Of a stretch of 64,000 nucleotides of DNA, positions 26,588 to 35,209 are shown in pieces; the stretch's first letter is position 1; each line of letters starts with the position of its first letter. Made by a program: the position numbers and the translations under genes. The DNA is from an uncultured Lachnobacterium sp. (GTDB lineage: Bacteria; Bacillota; Clostridia; Lachnospirales; Lachnospiraceae). The notes beneath the pieces are model-generated. The model made no database searches. It saw nothing but the letters and a program-made list of their open reading frames with translations, and was not told the DNA's origin. The DNA lies in contig CALAST010000068.1 in the NCBI GenBank assembly GCA_937889225.1, forward strand, positions 1-64,000, in the 5' to 3' direction.

Positions 26588-27952
26588 TTAATTTTTAAAG
26601 CTATGTACCGGAGCCGGAATACGTCCGCCACGATTTACAAAAGCATCACAAGAAAATTTATTTACCGGCATTACCGGTGCATAACCTAATAATCCACCAA
26701 ACTCTACAATTTCTCCGACATCTTTTCCAATCACAGGAATCAAACGTACAGCCGTTGTTTTCTGGTTAATCATACCAATTGCCATTTCATCCGCAATAAT
26801 GCCCGAAATCGTAGTTGCCTTTGTGCTTCCCGGAATTGCAATCATATCCAAACCTACGGAACATACGCAAGTCATCGCTTCTAATTTTTCAAGTGTAAGT
26901 GCACCTGCTTCTACTGCATCAATCATACCTTGGTCTTCGCTGACCGGAATAAATGCACCGCTTAATCCACCTACATAAGAGGATGCCATAATGCCACCTT
27001 TTTTCACTTGGTCATTTAAAAGTGCTAGTGCAGCCGTTGTTCCCGGTGCTCCCGGATGTTCCAATCCGATTTCGCAAAGAATATCCGCTACGCTATCCCC
27101 TACTGCCGGTGTTGGTGCTAATGATAAATCAATAATGCCAAATGGAATACCCAGTTTTTCAGAGGCTTCTTTTGCTACAAGCTGTCCTACACGCGTTACT
27201 TTAAATGCTGTCTTTTTAATGGTTTCACAGAGCACTTCAAAACTTTCTCCACGTACTTTTTCAAGTGCGGTCTTTACAACACCCGGTCCGCTTACACCTA
27301 CATTAATAATTGCATCTGCTTCTGTCACACCATGGAACGCACCTGCCATAAATGGATTGTCATCCGGAGCATTACAGAAAATAACCAATTTTGCACAGCC
27401 TAAAGAATCTTTTTCTTTGGTTGCTTCAGCTGTTTCTTTTACAATTTCACCCATTAGTTTTACGGCATCCATATTGATACCGGTTTTTGTAGAGCCTACA
27501 TTTACAGAACTACATACAAAATCGGTGGAAGCCAATGCCTGTGGAATGGAACGAATCAGATTTTCATCTGCAGTTGTCATTCCTTTGGAAACAAGTGCGG
27601 AATAACCACCAATAAAGTTTACTCCTACCTGTTTTGCAGCTTTATCCAATGTCTTTGCAATCGTCACAAAATCTTCCGGAGATTTACATGCTGCACCGCC
27701 TATTAATGCAATCGGAGTAACAGAAATACGTTTATTTACAATTGGAATACGATAATTGTTTTCAATTTCCTGTCCGGTGGCAACTAAATCCTTTGCAACT
27801 GTTGTAATCTTGTTATAAATTTTTTCATTTACTTTATCTAAATCTGCATCAATACAATCTAAAAGGCTGATACCAATGGTAATCGTTCTTACATCTAAGT
27901 TTTCCTTCTCAATCATATGATTGGTTTCGATAACTTCCCAGTTATTTATCAT
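26588..27952 (-). CDS. PFL-family protein (UPF0210 / DUF711)
   Basis: A 454-aa cytosolic protein of the UPF0210 family, related in fold to pyruvate formate-lyase/glycyl-radical barrels but without known activity. Typical segments are IRTITIGISLLDC (here VRTITIGISLLDC), NKRISVTPIALIGGA, VGVNFIGGYSALVSKGMT, VSGPGVVKTALEKVRGE, HPGAPGTTAALALLNDQVKKGG and GLDMIAIPGSTKATTISG. Full length for the family. Its usual partner is the small ACT-domain protein encoded 134 bp upstream, and the same order is common in Clostridia; a regulated metabolic enzyme is inferred. A double hairpin repeat separates the two genes. Confidence 0.88.
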   Translation of the reverse strand: MINNWEVIETNHMIEKENLDVRTITIGISLLDCIDADLDKVNEKIYNKITTVAKDLVATGQEIENNYRIPIVNKRISVTPIALIGGAACKSPEDFVTIAKTLDKAAKQVGVNFIGGYSALVSKGMTTADENLIRSIPQALASTDFVCSSVNVGSTKTGINMDAVKLMGEIVKETAEATKEKDSLGCAKLVIFCNAPDDNPFMAGAFHGVTEADAIINVGVSGPGVVKTALEKVRGESFEVLCETIKKTAFKVTRVGQLVAKEASEKLGIPFGIIDLSLAPTPAVGDSVADILCEIGLEHPGAPGTTAALALLNDQVKKGGIMASSYVGGLSGAFIPVSEDQGMIDAVEAGALTLEKLEAMTCVCSVGLDMIAIPGSTKATTISGIIADEMAIGMINQKTTAVRLIPVIGKDVGEIVEFGGLLGYAPVMPVNKFSCDAFVNRGGRIPAPVHSFKN

Positions 27953-27981
27953 ACTACTTTTCCTCTCTGTTTTGGTTACTT

Positions 27982-28083
27982 GCTACTTGCTCATAATAGA
28001 AACTGCTATCGCAGTTTAACTTAAGCGGATATTCGCAATCCGCATTCGCTACTTGCTCATAATAGAAACTGCTATCGCAGTTT
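27982..28083. repeat. Intergenic hairpin repeat, two direct copies flanking the dispersed element
   Basis: A 36-bp unit (GCTACTTGCTCATAATAGAA continuing to CTATCGCAGTTT) occurs at 27982-28017 and again at 28048-28083. Each copy contains the perfect hairpin AAACTGC-TATC-GCAGTTT. Between them lies AAGCGGATATTCGCAATCCG (hairpin GCGGAT/ATCCGC), the core of a repeat found elsewhere in the window. The array sits between the ACT and PFL genes. Confidence 0.85.
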
Positions 28084-28086
28084 CTA

Positions 28087-28371
28087 TTATATTCTATGCA
28101 TCATTTCAAAAATTTCTTCTCTTTGGCATTTTACGGATACACCAATGCCTTCTCCAAGTTTATCCAATTCTTCTGTCATATCAGAGAATGGCTTTTGGGT
28201 TTTGGATAAATCTACAATCATCATCATATTGAAGAAATCGGAAACGATTGTTTGGGAAATATCTAAAATATTGATATTGTTATCTGCAAGATAGGTACAT
28301 ACCTTTGCGATGATACCTATCGTATCTTTTCCTAATACTGTAATAATTGCTCTATTTTTTGCTTTTTCCAT
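28087..28371 (-). CDS. ACT-domain protein (UPF0237 type)
   Basis: A 94-aa single ACT domain: RAIITVLGKDTIGIIAKVCTYLADNNINILDISQTIV, then DFFNMMMIVDLS and VSVKCQREEIFEMMHRI. Proteins of this type bind small ligands, often amino acids, and are regularly paired with PFL-family proteins such as the one just downstream. The ribosome site is weak (AAGG). A short hairpin (GCTACT/AGTAGC) lies immediately upstream of it and could affect translation. Confidence 0.9.
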   Translation of the reverse strand: MEKAKNRAIITVLGKDTIGIIAKVCTYLADNNINILDISQTIVSDFFNMMMIVDLSKTQKPFSDMTEELDKLGEGIGVSVKCQREEIFEMMHRI

Positions 28372-28428
28372 TTTTGTACCTTGCTACTAAAAACAGTAGC
28401 TTTTCCTTTCTTTTCATTTTGCCTATTT

Positions 28429-29229
28429 TTATACACGAATCACCTGCGAATTACTATCTCGCTTTGCAATCATCATCGGGAAATCCTCTGCTTTATAAGG
28501 ATTATCTCCCATCGTCACTTCTAAGCGAACGGCTTCATATGCAAGTTTCTCATAATTATTTTCTTTGCTCAAATGCCCTAAAATCACACTCTGAAACCCA
28601 TCATGCAAAAGTTCACCCAAAAGCTGTCCGCTTCGTTCATTTGATAAGTGCCCTCTGTCTCCTAATATCCGTCGCTTTAACGGATATGGATATGCTCCTG
28701 TTTGCAGCATATTGACATCGTGATTTGCCTCCAAAAGCAAGGCATCCAAGCCCTGCAATTCATTTACAAGGCTTTGGTCATATGTCCCTAAATCCGTAAC
28801 TACGGCTACATTTTTTTCACTATCGGAGATTTTATATGCTACCGGGTCAGCCGCATCATGCGAAATGGAAATCGGCTTTACCGTTAACTCCCCAATGTTA
28901 AAATTTTCTCCCGGAGAAATGACCTCAAACAAACTTTCATCAATATTTCCTACTGATTTCGTATGTAAAATAGCCTCTATCGTTTTTGCTGTGCTGTACA
29001 TTGGAATTCCATAACGTCTTGCCAACACACCCAGTCCTGCAATGTGGTCAATATGTTCATGCGTAATTAAAATGCCCTGCATCTCAGAAGTTTTGAGTTC
29101 TATTTGATTCAACCCCTGTTCAATGCGTTTTCCGCTAATCCCTGCATCCACTAAAAGATGCGTATTGTCATTTCCAATACAAATGCAATTTCCACTACTG
29201 CCACTTGCAATACTACATAATTCTAACAT
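28429..29229 (-). CDS. walJ: WalJ/YycJ-like metallo-beta-lactamase-fold hydrolase
   Basis: A 266-aa MBL-fold protein. The N-terminus (LCSIASGSSGNCICIGND) and the zinc motif THEHIDHIAGL are typical, followed by DLGTYD, the EANHD segment and LGHLSKENN. Relatives include WalJ/YycJ, a 5'-3' exonuclease-like factor tied to replication and cell-wall signalling in Bacillus. No walRK genes are nearby here, so the name rests on similarity alone. It begins 7 bp after the FtsA-like stop, in an operon with it and coaE. Confidence 0.85.
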   Translation of the reverse strand: MLELCSIASGSSGNCICIGNDNTHLLVDAGISGKRIEQGLNQIELKTSEMQGILITHEHIDHIAGLGVLARRYGIPMYSTAKTIEAILHTKSVGNIDESLFEVISPGENFNIGELTVKPISISHDAADPVAYKISDSEKNVAVVTDLGTYDQSLVNELQGLDALLLEANHDVNMLQTGAYPYPLKRRILGDRGHLSNERSGQLLGELLHDGFQSVILGHLSKENNYEKLAYEAVRLEVTMGDNPYKAEDFPMMIAKRDSNSQVIRV

Positions 29230-29235
29230 AAAAAA

Positions 29236-31341
29236 TTAATTCTCTTTCCAAAACAATTCTATTTTATCACCGGAAGAAAGTGGCTCGGTATATTGTGCTT
29301 TTCTTCCATTAATTAATGTTTCAATGGCACGACCATTTCCTGCATTCAAATCAAATGAAATAAAATCAAAAATATCTACAAAAATATAACTCTCTTTTCC
29401 CGTTAACACAACAGGTTCTTTATTGACATAAACAAGTATTTCTGTTTCCACTCCCGTTTCTGATTTTGAGACTATCTCGTTTGTGGAAAGTGCCTCTGCT
29501 TTTATCTGTCCATTCTTTATGTCATCTGCATATTCTGTTTCGTTTGTTTTATCTTCTTTTTCTGCTGATTTTTCATCTTGATTTTCTTCTGCTGCTCCAA
29601 ACGAAAGTGGTGTCCATTCAATTGTGAAATTCTCATATACCAAAGTATCAAAATCCGCACTTCTGTTATTTACAAGAATTTCTCTATCTGCATCAATTTC
29701 CACATCCATAAATTCCGCAACTTGAGCTACGGTATAAAAACTTCTGGTTTCAATCGCATCACCATCTTGAATTTCATAGGAACCCGGAACTAATTTGCCG
29801 TTTACCATTACAAATTTCGGACAAGTTACAAATTTGCCATTTACAATAAAAGTAACATTGGATTGATTATATTCTTCCAACATGCTTACTTTATAAACTG
29901 CATCTTCTCCCCTTGTAGATGGTTTAATTTTGATTTCACAATTTGGTTCTAATGGCGTATTAATGTTTGCCTGTTCTCCATTTAAGGTTACAATCGCAGC
30001 TTCTCCTGCTTCTCCACGAATAATACGTGCTGTTCCATTTACCGTAAAATTGATGGATTTTCCTCTCTTTGGGAAAATCTGCTCATTTGGAAAACCTGCC
30101 ATAAGAGCCGCATCCACAATCGTCAGATGGTTGTTATCATATAATTTCAATCGTTCGCCATTAAAACGAACCATAATAAAATTATTTCTCTGTTCATAAT
30201 AATTTAAGCAAATACCAATCGGAGTTACCAAAAGTGGGTCTTTCTTAATATCCGGCTGGATAAATTCTACCTGACGAAGCACTTCTTCACCTCGTAGTGC
30301 GACACGTTCCTTGATAAGTCCAAGCTTTTCTGCCAAAATTTCCGTAAACCCGTGGATTTTTCCACCGCCACCAACAACAAAACATGCACTTACGGATTTT
30401 CCGCCATTTAATTCTTTGATTTTTTCTGCAACTTCTGTTGCAATATTCTCTACAGTCGGAGTAACTAAATCCCAAATTTCCTGTGCAGAAACTGTATGCG
30501 GCAAGAACATGATATCTTCATAATTAATCTCATCCAATGTACTGGAATCCAATTTCATCTTCTCTGCTGTATTAAAATCTACTAAATAATTTTGCACAAT
30601 TAATTCTGTTAATTCATCGCCCGCATGCGGAATCATGCCATAGGCGATAATACTGCCGTCCTTCGTTACGGAAATATCGCTTGTTCCTGCTCCTACATCG
30701 ACTAAGGCAATATTTAACATACGGAAATTTTCTGGAATTGCAACATTAATGGCTGCAATTGGTTCCAATGTCATATTTGCCACTTCAAGACCTGCTTGTC
30801 CAACTGCGGAATATAAGCCATCCACAACATCTTCCGGCAAGAATGTTACAATAATGTCGCATCCAATACGACGTGCCTTATGCCCTTCAATGCTGATAAA
30901 GTTTTCCTCATTCAAGTAATAGCGGACTACAGAATAACCTACGCAATAAAATTTATAAGCCGTATCATTTTTTTCTTTTAAAATTTCCTGTGCCTGTTCC
31001 ACGCCCAATAAATGGAGCGTATTGATATCTTCTCCGGTAACTACACTTTCTTCCGGATACTCGTACTCTACATATGTAGTAACAGTCTTTAATACACGAC
31101 CTGCGGCTGCAATGCATACTTCTTCAAGCGGCATGCCAATCTGGTCCTCTAACTCTGCTTTTACAAAACCAATAGTTCTCGCTACGCGACCAATATCGTG
31201 AATCTGCCCATCTAACATGGCTCTTGTTTCATGTTCACGTATGCTCTGAGCAATCACCGTAAATCCGCCCTGCTCGGTACGGTAGCCAACTGTTCCTACT
31301 ATATTTCTTGTGCCTATATCAAGACCAAAAACATTATTCAT
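29236..31341 (-). CDS. FtsA-like ATPase with long C-terminal extension
   Basis: A 701-aa actin-fold protein. The N-terminal half (about 1-390) shows VFGLDIGTRNIVGTVGY (phosphate 1), an SHS2-like insertion, IALVDVGAGTSDISVTKDG (phosphate 2) and FVVGGGGKIHGF (adenosine loop). Beyond about 400 the protein carries several small beta-grasp-like segments (for example INFTVNGTARIIRG and ILVYVNKEPVVLTG), making it about 280 aa longer than usual FtsA. No amphipathic membrane-targeting helix is evident at the very end (IELFWKEN). This long form sits next to coaE and polA in many Lachnospiraceae, away from ftsZ, so a role in cell division is only inferred. It overlaps coaE by 8 bp. Confidence 0.85.
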   Translation of the reverse strand: MNNVFGLDIGTRNIVGTVGYRTEQGGFTVIAQSIREHETRAMLDGQIHDIGRVARTIGFVKAELEDQIGMPLEEVCIAAAGRVLKTVTTYVEYEYPEESVVTGEDINTLHLLGVEQAQEILKEKNDTAYKFYCVGYSVVRYYLNEENFISIEGHKARRIGCDIIVTFLPEDVVDGLYSAVGQAGLEVANMTLEPIAAINVAIPENFRMLNIALVDVGAGTSDISVTKDGSIIAYGMIPHAGDELTELIVQNYLVDFNTAEKMKLDSSTLDEINYEDIMFLPHTVSAQEIWDLVTPTVENIATEVAEKIKELNGGKSVSACFVVGGGGKIHGFTEILAEKLGLIKERVALRGEEVLRQVEFIQPDIKKDPLLVTPIGICLNYYEQRNNFIMVRFNGERLKLYDNNHLTIVDAALMAGFPNEQIFPKRGKSINFTVNGTARIIRGEAGEAAIVTLNGEQANINTPLEPNCEIKIKPSTRGEDAVYKVSMLEEYNQSNVTFIVNGKFVTCPKFVMVNGKLVPGSYEIQDGDAIETRSFYTVAQVAEFMDVEIDADREILVNNRSADFDTLVYENFTIEWTPLSFGAAEENQDEKSAEKEDKTNETEYADDIKNGQIKAEALSTNEIVSKSETGVETEILVYVNKEPVVLTGKESYIFVDIFDFISFDLNAGNGRAIETLINGRKAQYTEPLSSGDKIELFWKEN

Positions 31342-32023
31342 CTGCTTTTCTTCTCCTTAAAGCGTTTTCTATCTGCTGGAAAGTTTCCTCCGGTGTTCCA
31401 TTATTATCAATGACAACCGATGAATTTTCCCTAAATTCCTGCTCACTTAACTGACTCTTAAAGATACTGTTAATTTTTTCATTGGAATATCCTCTGGATT
31501 CTATCAAGCGTTTGCGTCTTACATTTTCACTTGTATAAATATACCAGATTTCATCACAAATTTCATCATAATGGTCTTCAATTAATAGAGCTGCTTCCAA
31601 AACCAGAAGCTCTAACTGTCCTTTTTTCGCTTCCTGTCGATATACCTTTTTTACATAATCTTTTACCGCAGGATGCACAATGGCATTCAATGCTGCTCTT
31701 TTTTTCTTATCTGAAAAAATAACCTGTGCCAGTTTTCCATTGTCAAATGGTCTGTTTTTTCGTTCTTTCCGTTCTATTTTATGTGCAACCAAAAGCTCGG
31801 CCGGTGATATAATGGTATCTTCTTCTTTAAAAACAGGAGAACTAAAAATATCTTCTCCGGCAAAACGATTTACAATCTCATTGTAACATTCCGTTCCGGG
31901 TTCCATCAGTCTGTGGGCAATTTCATCTGCCAACATCACCTTTGTATATGGTTTTTCTGCAAGATAAGACAAAATAGCAGACTTCCCTGCCCCTACTCCG
32001 CCTGTAATACCGATAAATCTCAT
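31334..32023 (-). CDS. coaE: Dephospho-CoA kinase
   Basis: A 229-aa P-loop kinase for the last step of coenzyme A synthesis. Seen are IGITGGVGAGKSAIL (Walker A), LADEIAHRLMEPGT with the substrate-side Asp, and the LIVHPAVKD-like segment (NAIVHPAVKDYV), followed by LLVLEAALLIED and an RRKRLIESRGY lid. About 25 residues longer than the usual 200-205, through an extra charged insertion. The ribosome site is AAGGAG. It overlaps the FtsA-like gene by 8 bp and follows polA. Confidence 0.93.
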   Translation of the reverse strand: MRFIGITGGVGAGKSAILSYLAEKPYTKVMLADEIAHRLMEPGTECYNEIVNRFAGEDIFSSPVFKEEDTIISPAELLVAHKIERKERKNRPFDNGKLAQVIFSDKKKRAALNAIVHPAVKDYVKKVYRQEAKKGQLELLVLEAALLIEDHYDEICDEIWYIYTSENVRRKRLIESRGYSNEKINSIFKSQLSEQEFRENSSVVIDNNGTPEETFQQIENALRRRKADE

Positions 32024-32024
32024 A

Positions 32025-32114
32025 CTAGTTCTCCTTTCGTATGTCTAAATTTTTCACTTTATATATCTTGTATCTAATAATGGTTTCCCATCCTTGTTCC
32101 TTCAACAAATCCAT
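32025..32114 (-). CDS. Possible 29-residue ORF between polA and coaE
   Basis: An ORF starting MDLLKEQGWETIIRYKIYKV ends in a TAG that abuts the coaE ribosome site, 1 bp before the coaE start. Its sequence reads like protein and could couple translation of polA and coaE. It has no ribosome site of its own, so it may be chance or a relic. Confidence 0.25.
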   Translation of the reverse strand: MDLLKEQGWETIIRYKIYKVKNLDIRKEN

Positions 32115-32134
32115 CTTTTTCAATAATCTCAAAC

Positions 32135-35023
32135 TTAATGTGCATCATACCATGTATATCCTGACTCTGTTCCAACTTCAAGTGGAACAAGAAGCTCGGC
32201 TGCACCATGCATTTCTTCTTCCAAAATTGCAATTACGTTTTCTTTTTCTTCTTCTTTCGTCTCAATCAAAAGTTCATCATGCACCTGCAAAATCAGACGG
32301 GAGGCATATCCTTCCCGAAGCAGTCTGTCATGCACACGTATCATCGCAATCTTTATAATATCTGCCGCTGTTCCCTGAATTGGGGCATTCATGGCAACAC
32401 GTTCTCCAAACTGACGCTGCATAAAATTACTGGAAGACAATTCCGGTATTGGACGGATACGACCAAACATGGTGCGTGTCTTTCCGGTTTCTTTTGCCTC
32501 TGCTACCATTTTGTCAAGAAATTGTTTTATTTTTGGATATGTTTCAAAATAGCGGTCGATGTATTCCTGTGCTTCTTTTCTGCTGATATTCAAATCCTGA
32601 CTTAAACCAAATGCACTAATACCATACACAATGCCAAAGTTTACCGCCTTTGCATTGCTGCGAAGAAGCGGTGTAACTTCTTCAAATGGCACATGAAATA
32701 CCTGCGATGCGGTAGTTCTATGAATATCCTGATTATTCTTATAGGCTTCAATCAATCGCTCATCCCCTGAGAAATGTGCAAGAATACGAAGTTCGATTTG
32801 CGAATAATCAGAATCCACAAATACATTGCCTTCCATTGGATGAAATACCTTACGAATCATTCTTCCAAGCTCAATGCGGATTGGAATATTCTGCAAATTC
32901 GGCTCTGTACTGCTAAGTCTTCCTGTTGCTGTAATTGTTTGATTAAAATTCGTATGAATCTTTCCATCTTCCTGAATAAAGTTGGACAATCCATCCGCAT
33001 AAGTGGACTTTAATTTCGTAAGCTGTCGATATTCTAAAATATCAGCCACTATTGGATAATCTCCTGCCAGTTTTTCCAATACTTCTGCGGAAGTGGAATA
33101 TCCGGTTTTTGTCTTCTTCCCATTTGGAAGTCCCAGTTTTTCAAATAAAATCACACCAAGCTGTTTTGGAGAATTAATATTAAATACTTCTCCTGCTTGT
33201 GTATGAATCCTTTGTTCCAGTTTCACAATTGAGCTTTGCAATTCACTTCCATATTCTTTTAATATCTTGCCATCAATGCAGATACCCTCTTTTTCCATAT
33301 CGGACAATACAAATACAAGCGGCATTTCCATTTCGTAAAATAGCTTGTCCTGTCCGGTTTCTTTTAAGCTTTCCAAAAGCGGTGTTTTTGCTTTCCATGC
33401 TACATATGCCATATAGCAGGCTTTTTTTGTCATATCTTCTGCTAAATCCTTTGCACTTGGAACAACAAGCCCTAAATAATCCTTCGCAAGGTCATCATAT
33501 GGATATTCACTTTTCAATGGATTAATAAGATAAGCAGCAATCATGACATCAAAGAAGTGATTTCTTTTTTGTATATAGGTATTCCATGCAATATCACGAT
33601 TTCGTTCTATCTCATTTTCTTTTTCCATTGATTTCTCATGCTTGTTACCAAATACATCACTTTCCATATTTTGACTTAATATCTCTGCACAAGACGAACT
33701 TTTTTTATTTTCCCAACTTAACGCTTCGCATATTTGAGATGATACAATATCCGTTTTATTTACAAATACGATATCCGCCATCACATCCCAATATGCAAGC
33801 TGCTGCTTTACATCCATGGAAATCCAAAGTGCTACATCTGCCGTATCTAACTTTTCAAGCAAATATGCACTTGTAATTTCCTTTCCTGTCGGCAAATAAT
33901 AAATATCTTCCTCGCCAAACGCAATCGCAAGTCCTGCAAATGCATTTTCATTCGGAATTGCAAACAGATTTAACTGCCCGTCTGCTTCTTCATTTTTCGC
34001 TTTTTTCCCTGAATTATTTGGTATCATTGCAAATGCCACTTCTTTTTGGGAAAGTGAGGCAAACATTTTATCCGCTTCTTTTTTTGTTGTAATTTCCTTA
34101 AAATGTTCTTCTGCATTGTTTTTCGGTGCATCGACTGTAAAACGCTGCAAAAGATTTTTAAATTCTAATTGTTTACAAAGCACATAGGCTTCTTTGGTAT
34201 ATAAACTTTCTATGCTATCCAGCTTTGCTTTTTCAAATGTGAAATTTACCGGTTCTTTTTCCACCGGAGCATCTGTGATAATGGTCGCAAGCGTTTTGCT
34301 CATAAGTGCCTGTTCCCAAAATTCCACAATATTTTTGCCGGCTCTCGGCGGTTTTACTACTGCCGCATTTTCATGAACAGCTTCGATACTTTTGTACTTT
34401 TCAATCAAAGCAGTTGCGGTCTTTTCCCCAATTCCCGGAACACCCGGAATATTGTCGGAAGTATCACCCATCAACGCTTTAACATCAATAAATTCTTTTG
34501 GTGTTACAAGGTAACGCTCCATTACGTCTTTTGCATAATAATTTTCAATTTCCGTTCCGGTTTTCTTCGTTTTTGGAATCCGAATCTGCACATGTTCTGT
34601 GGCAAGCTGCAATAAGTCTCTGTCACCGGAAACAATTGACACTTCCATACCCTTTGCCTCACCCATAGCAGAAATTGTTCCAAGCAAATCATCTGCCTCA
34701 TAGCCCGGTAGTTCCACAATGGCAATACCCATTACCTGCAGCATTTCTTTCATTAACGGAATCTGCGGTCGCAATTCTTCTGCCATCGGCTTTCTCGTTC
34801 CCTTGTAACCATCAAACATATCATGGCGGAAAGTCGGTGCATGTACATCAAATGCAACCGCAAGATAATCCGGTTTTTCTTCTTCTAAAATTTTAAATAA
34901 AATGTTCAAAAAACCATATACGGCATTCGTATGAACCCCCTGTGAATTTGTCAAATCCGGCAATCCGAAAAAGGCTCTGTGTAAAATACTGTGACCGTCG
35001 ATTAATACAAGTTTTTCGCTCAT
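32135..35023 (-). CDS. polA: DNA polymerase I
   Basis: About 962 aa. The N-terminal 5'-3' nuclease (about 1-290) shows LVLIDGHSILHRAFFG, YEADDLLGTIS, VSGDRDLLQL and GDTSDNIPGVPGIGEKTA. The middle domain (about 300-560) is divergent and lacks the D-x-E exonuclease motif, so proofreading is probably absent, as in Bacillus; it carries a low-complexity insertion. The polymerase part (about 570-962) has DYSQIELRILAHFSGD (motif A), RSNAKAVNFGIVYGISAFG (O helix) and LQVHDELLIE (motif C). It acts in Okazaki fragment processing and repair. The start is the ATG at AAGGAGAACTATC; the frame extends 32 codons further upstream without a ribosome site. coaE follows. Confidence 0.95.
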   Translation of the reverse strand: MSEKLVLIDGHSILHRAFFGLPDLTNSQGVHTNAVYGFLNILFKILEEEKPDYLAVAFDVHAPTFRHDMFDGYKGTRKPMAEELRPQIPLMKEMLQVMGIAIVELPGYEADDLLGTISAMGEAKGMEVSIVSGDRDLLQLATEHVQIRIPKTKKTGTEIENYYAKDVMERYLVTPKEFIDVKALMGDTSDNIPGVPGIGEKTATALIEKYKSIEAVHENAAVVKPPRAGKNIVEFWEQALMSKTLATIITDAPVEKEPVNFTFEKAKLDSIESLYTKEAYVLCKQLEFKNLLQRFTVDAPKNNAEEHFKEITTKKEADKMFASLSQKEVAFAMIPNNSGKKAKNEEADGQLNLFAIPNENAFAGLAIAFGEEDIYYLPTGKEITSAYLLEKLDTADVALWISMDVKQQLAYWDVMADIVFVNKTDIVSSQICEALSWENKKSSSCAEILSQNMESDVFGNKHEKSMEKENEIERNRDIAWNTYIQKRNHFFDVMIAAYLINPLKSEYPYDDLAKDYLGLVVPSAKDLAEDMTKKACYMAYVAWKAKTPLLESLKETGQDKLFYEMEMPLVFVLSDMEKEGICIDGKILKEYGSELQSSIVKLEQRIHTQAGEVFNINSPKQLGVILFEKLGLPNGKKTKTGYSTSAEVLEKLAGDYPIVADILEYRQLTKLKSTYADGLSNFIQEDGKIHTNFNQTITATGRLSSTEPNLQNIPIRIELGRMIRKVFHPMEGNVFVDSDYSQIELRILAHFSGDERLIEAYKNNQDIHRTTASQVFHVPFEEVTPLLRSNAKAVNFGIVYGISAFGLSQDLNISRKEAQEYIDRYFETYPKIKQFLDKMVAEAKETGKTRTMFGRIRPIPELSSSNFMQRQFGERVAMNAPIQGTAADIIKIAMIRVHDRLLREGYASRLILQVHDELLIETKEEEKENVIAILEEEMHGAAELLVPLEVGTESGYTWYDAH

Positions 35024-35106
35024 GATAGTTCTCCTTTTATTGCTCTGAATCATTTTCCCTGTAAGTAATTCTACTAAGTAATCTATAATATTCTTAGTTA
35101 ACATAT

Positions 35107-35152
35107 GTAGCCTATTCATCTCATGACTAAAGTCACGAGTGTTCTCGGCTAC
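35107..35152. repeat. GACTAAAGTC hairpin, IS200/IS605-end-like
   Basis: GTAGCC...GGCTAC encloses CTCATGACT...AGTCACGAG, a nested hairpin with the core GACTAAAGTC. Such hairpins mark the ends of IS200/IS605-family elements. A related one occurs at 46222-46252. No transposase lies next to it, so it is a solitary end or a small non-autonomous element upstream of polA. Confidence 0.5.
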
Positions 35153-35179
35153 TTATATAAATTTTCCAAAACAACTCAT

Positions 35180-35202
35180 TGGGGTATTTTTTCCATACCC
35201 CA
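35180..35202 (-). terminator. Terminator of the aminopeptidase P gene
   Basis: A perfect 7-bp stem (TGGGGTA / TACCCCA) with a 9-nt loop lies 8 bp beyond the pepP stop and separates it from polA. On the minus strand only a short, interrupted T-rich stretch follows. Confidence 0.6.
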
Positions 35203-35209
35203 TTTTATC

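Noticed and set aside
26991..27605. 204-aa plus-strand frame opposite the PFL-family gene
   Set aside because: The conserved protein lies on the minus strand and the plus frame has no start signal.
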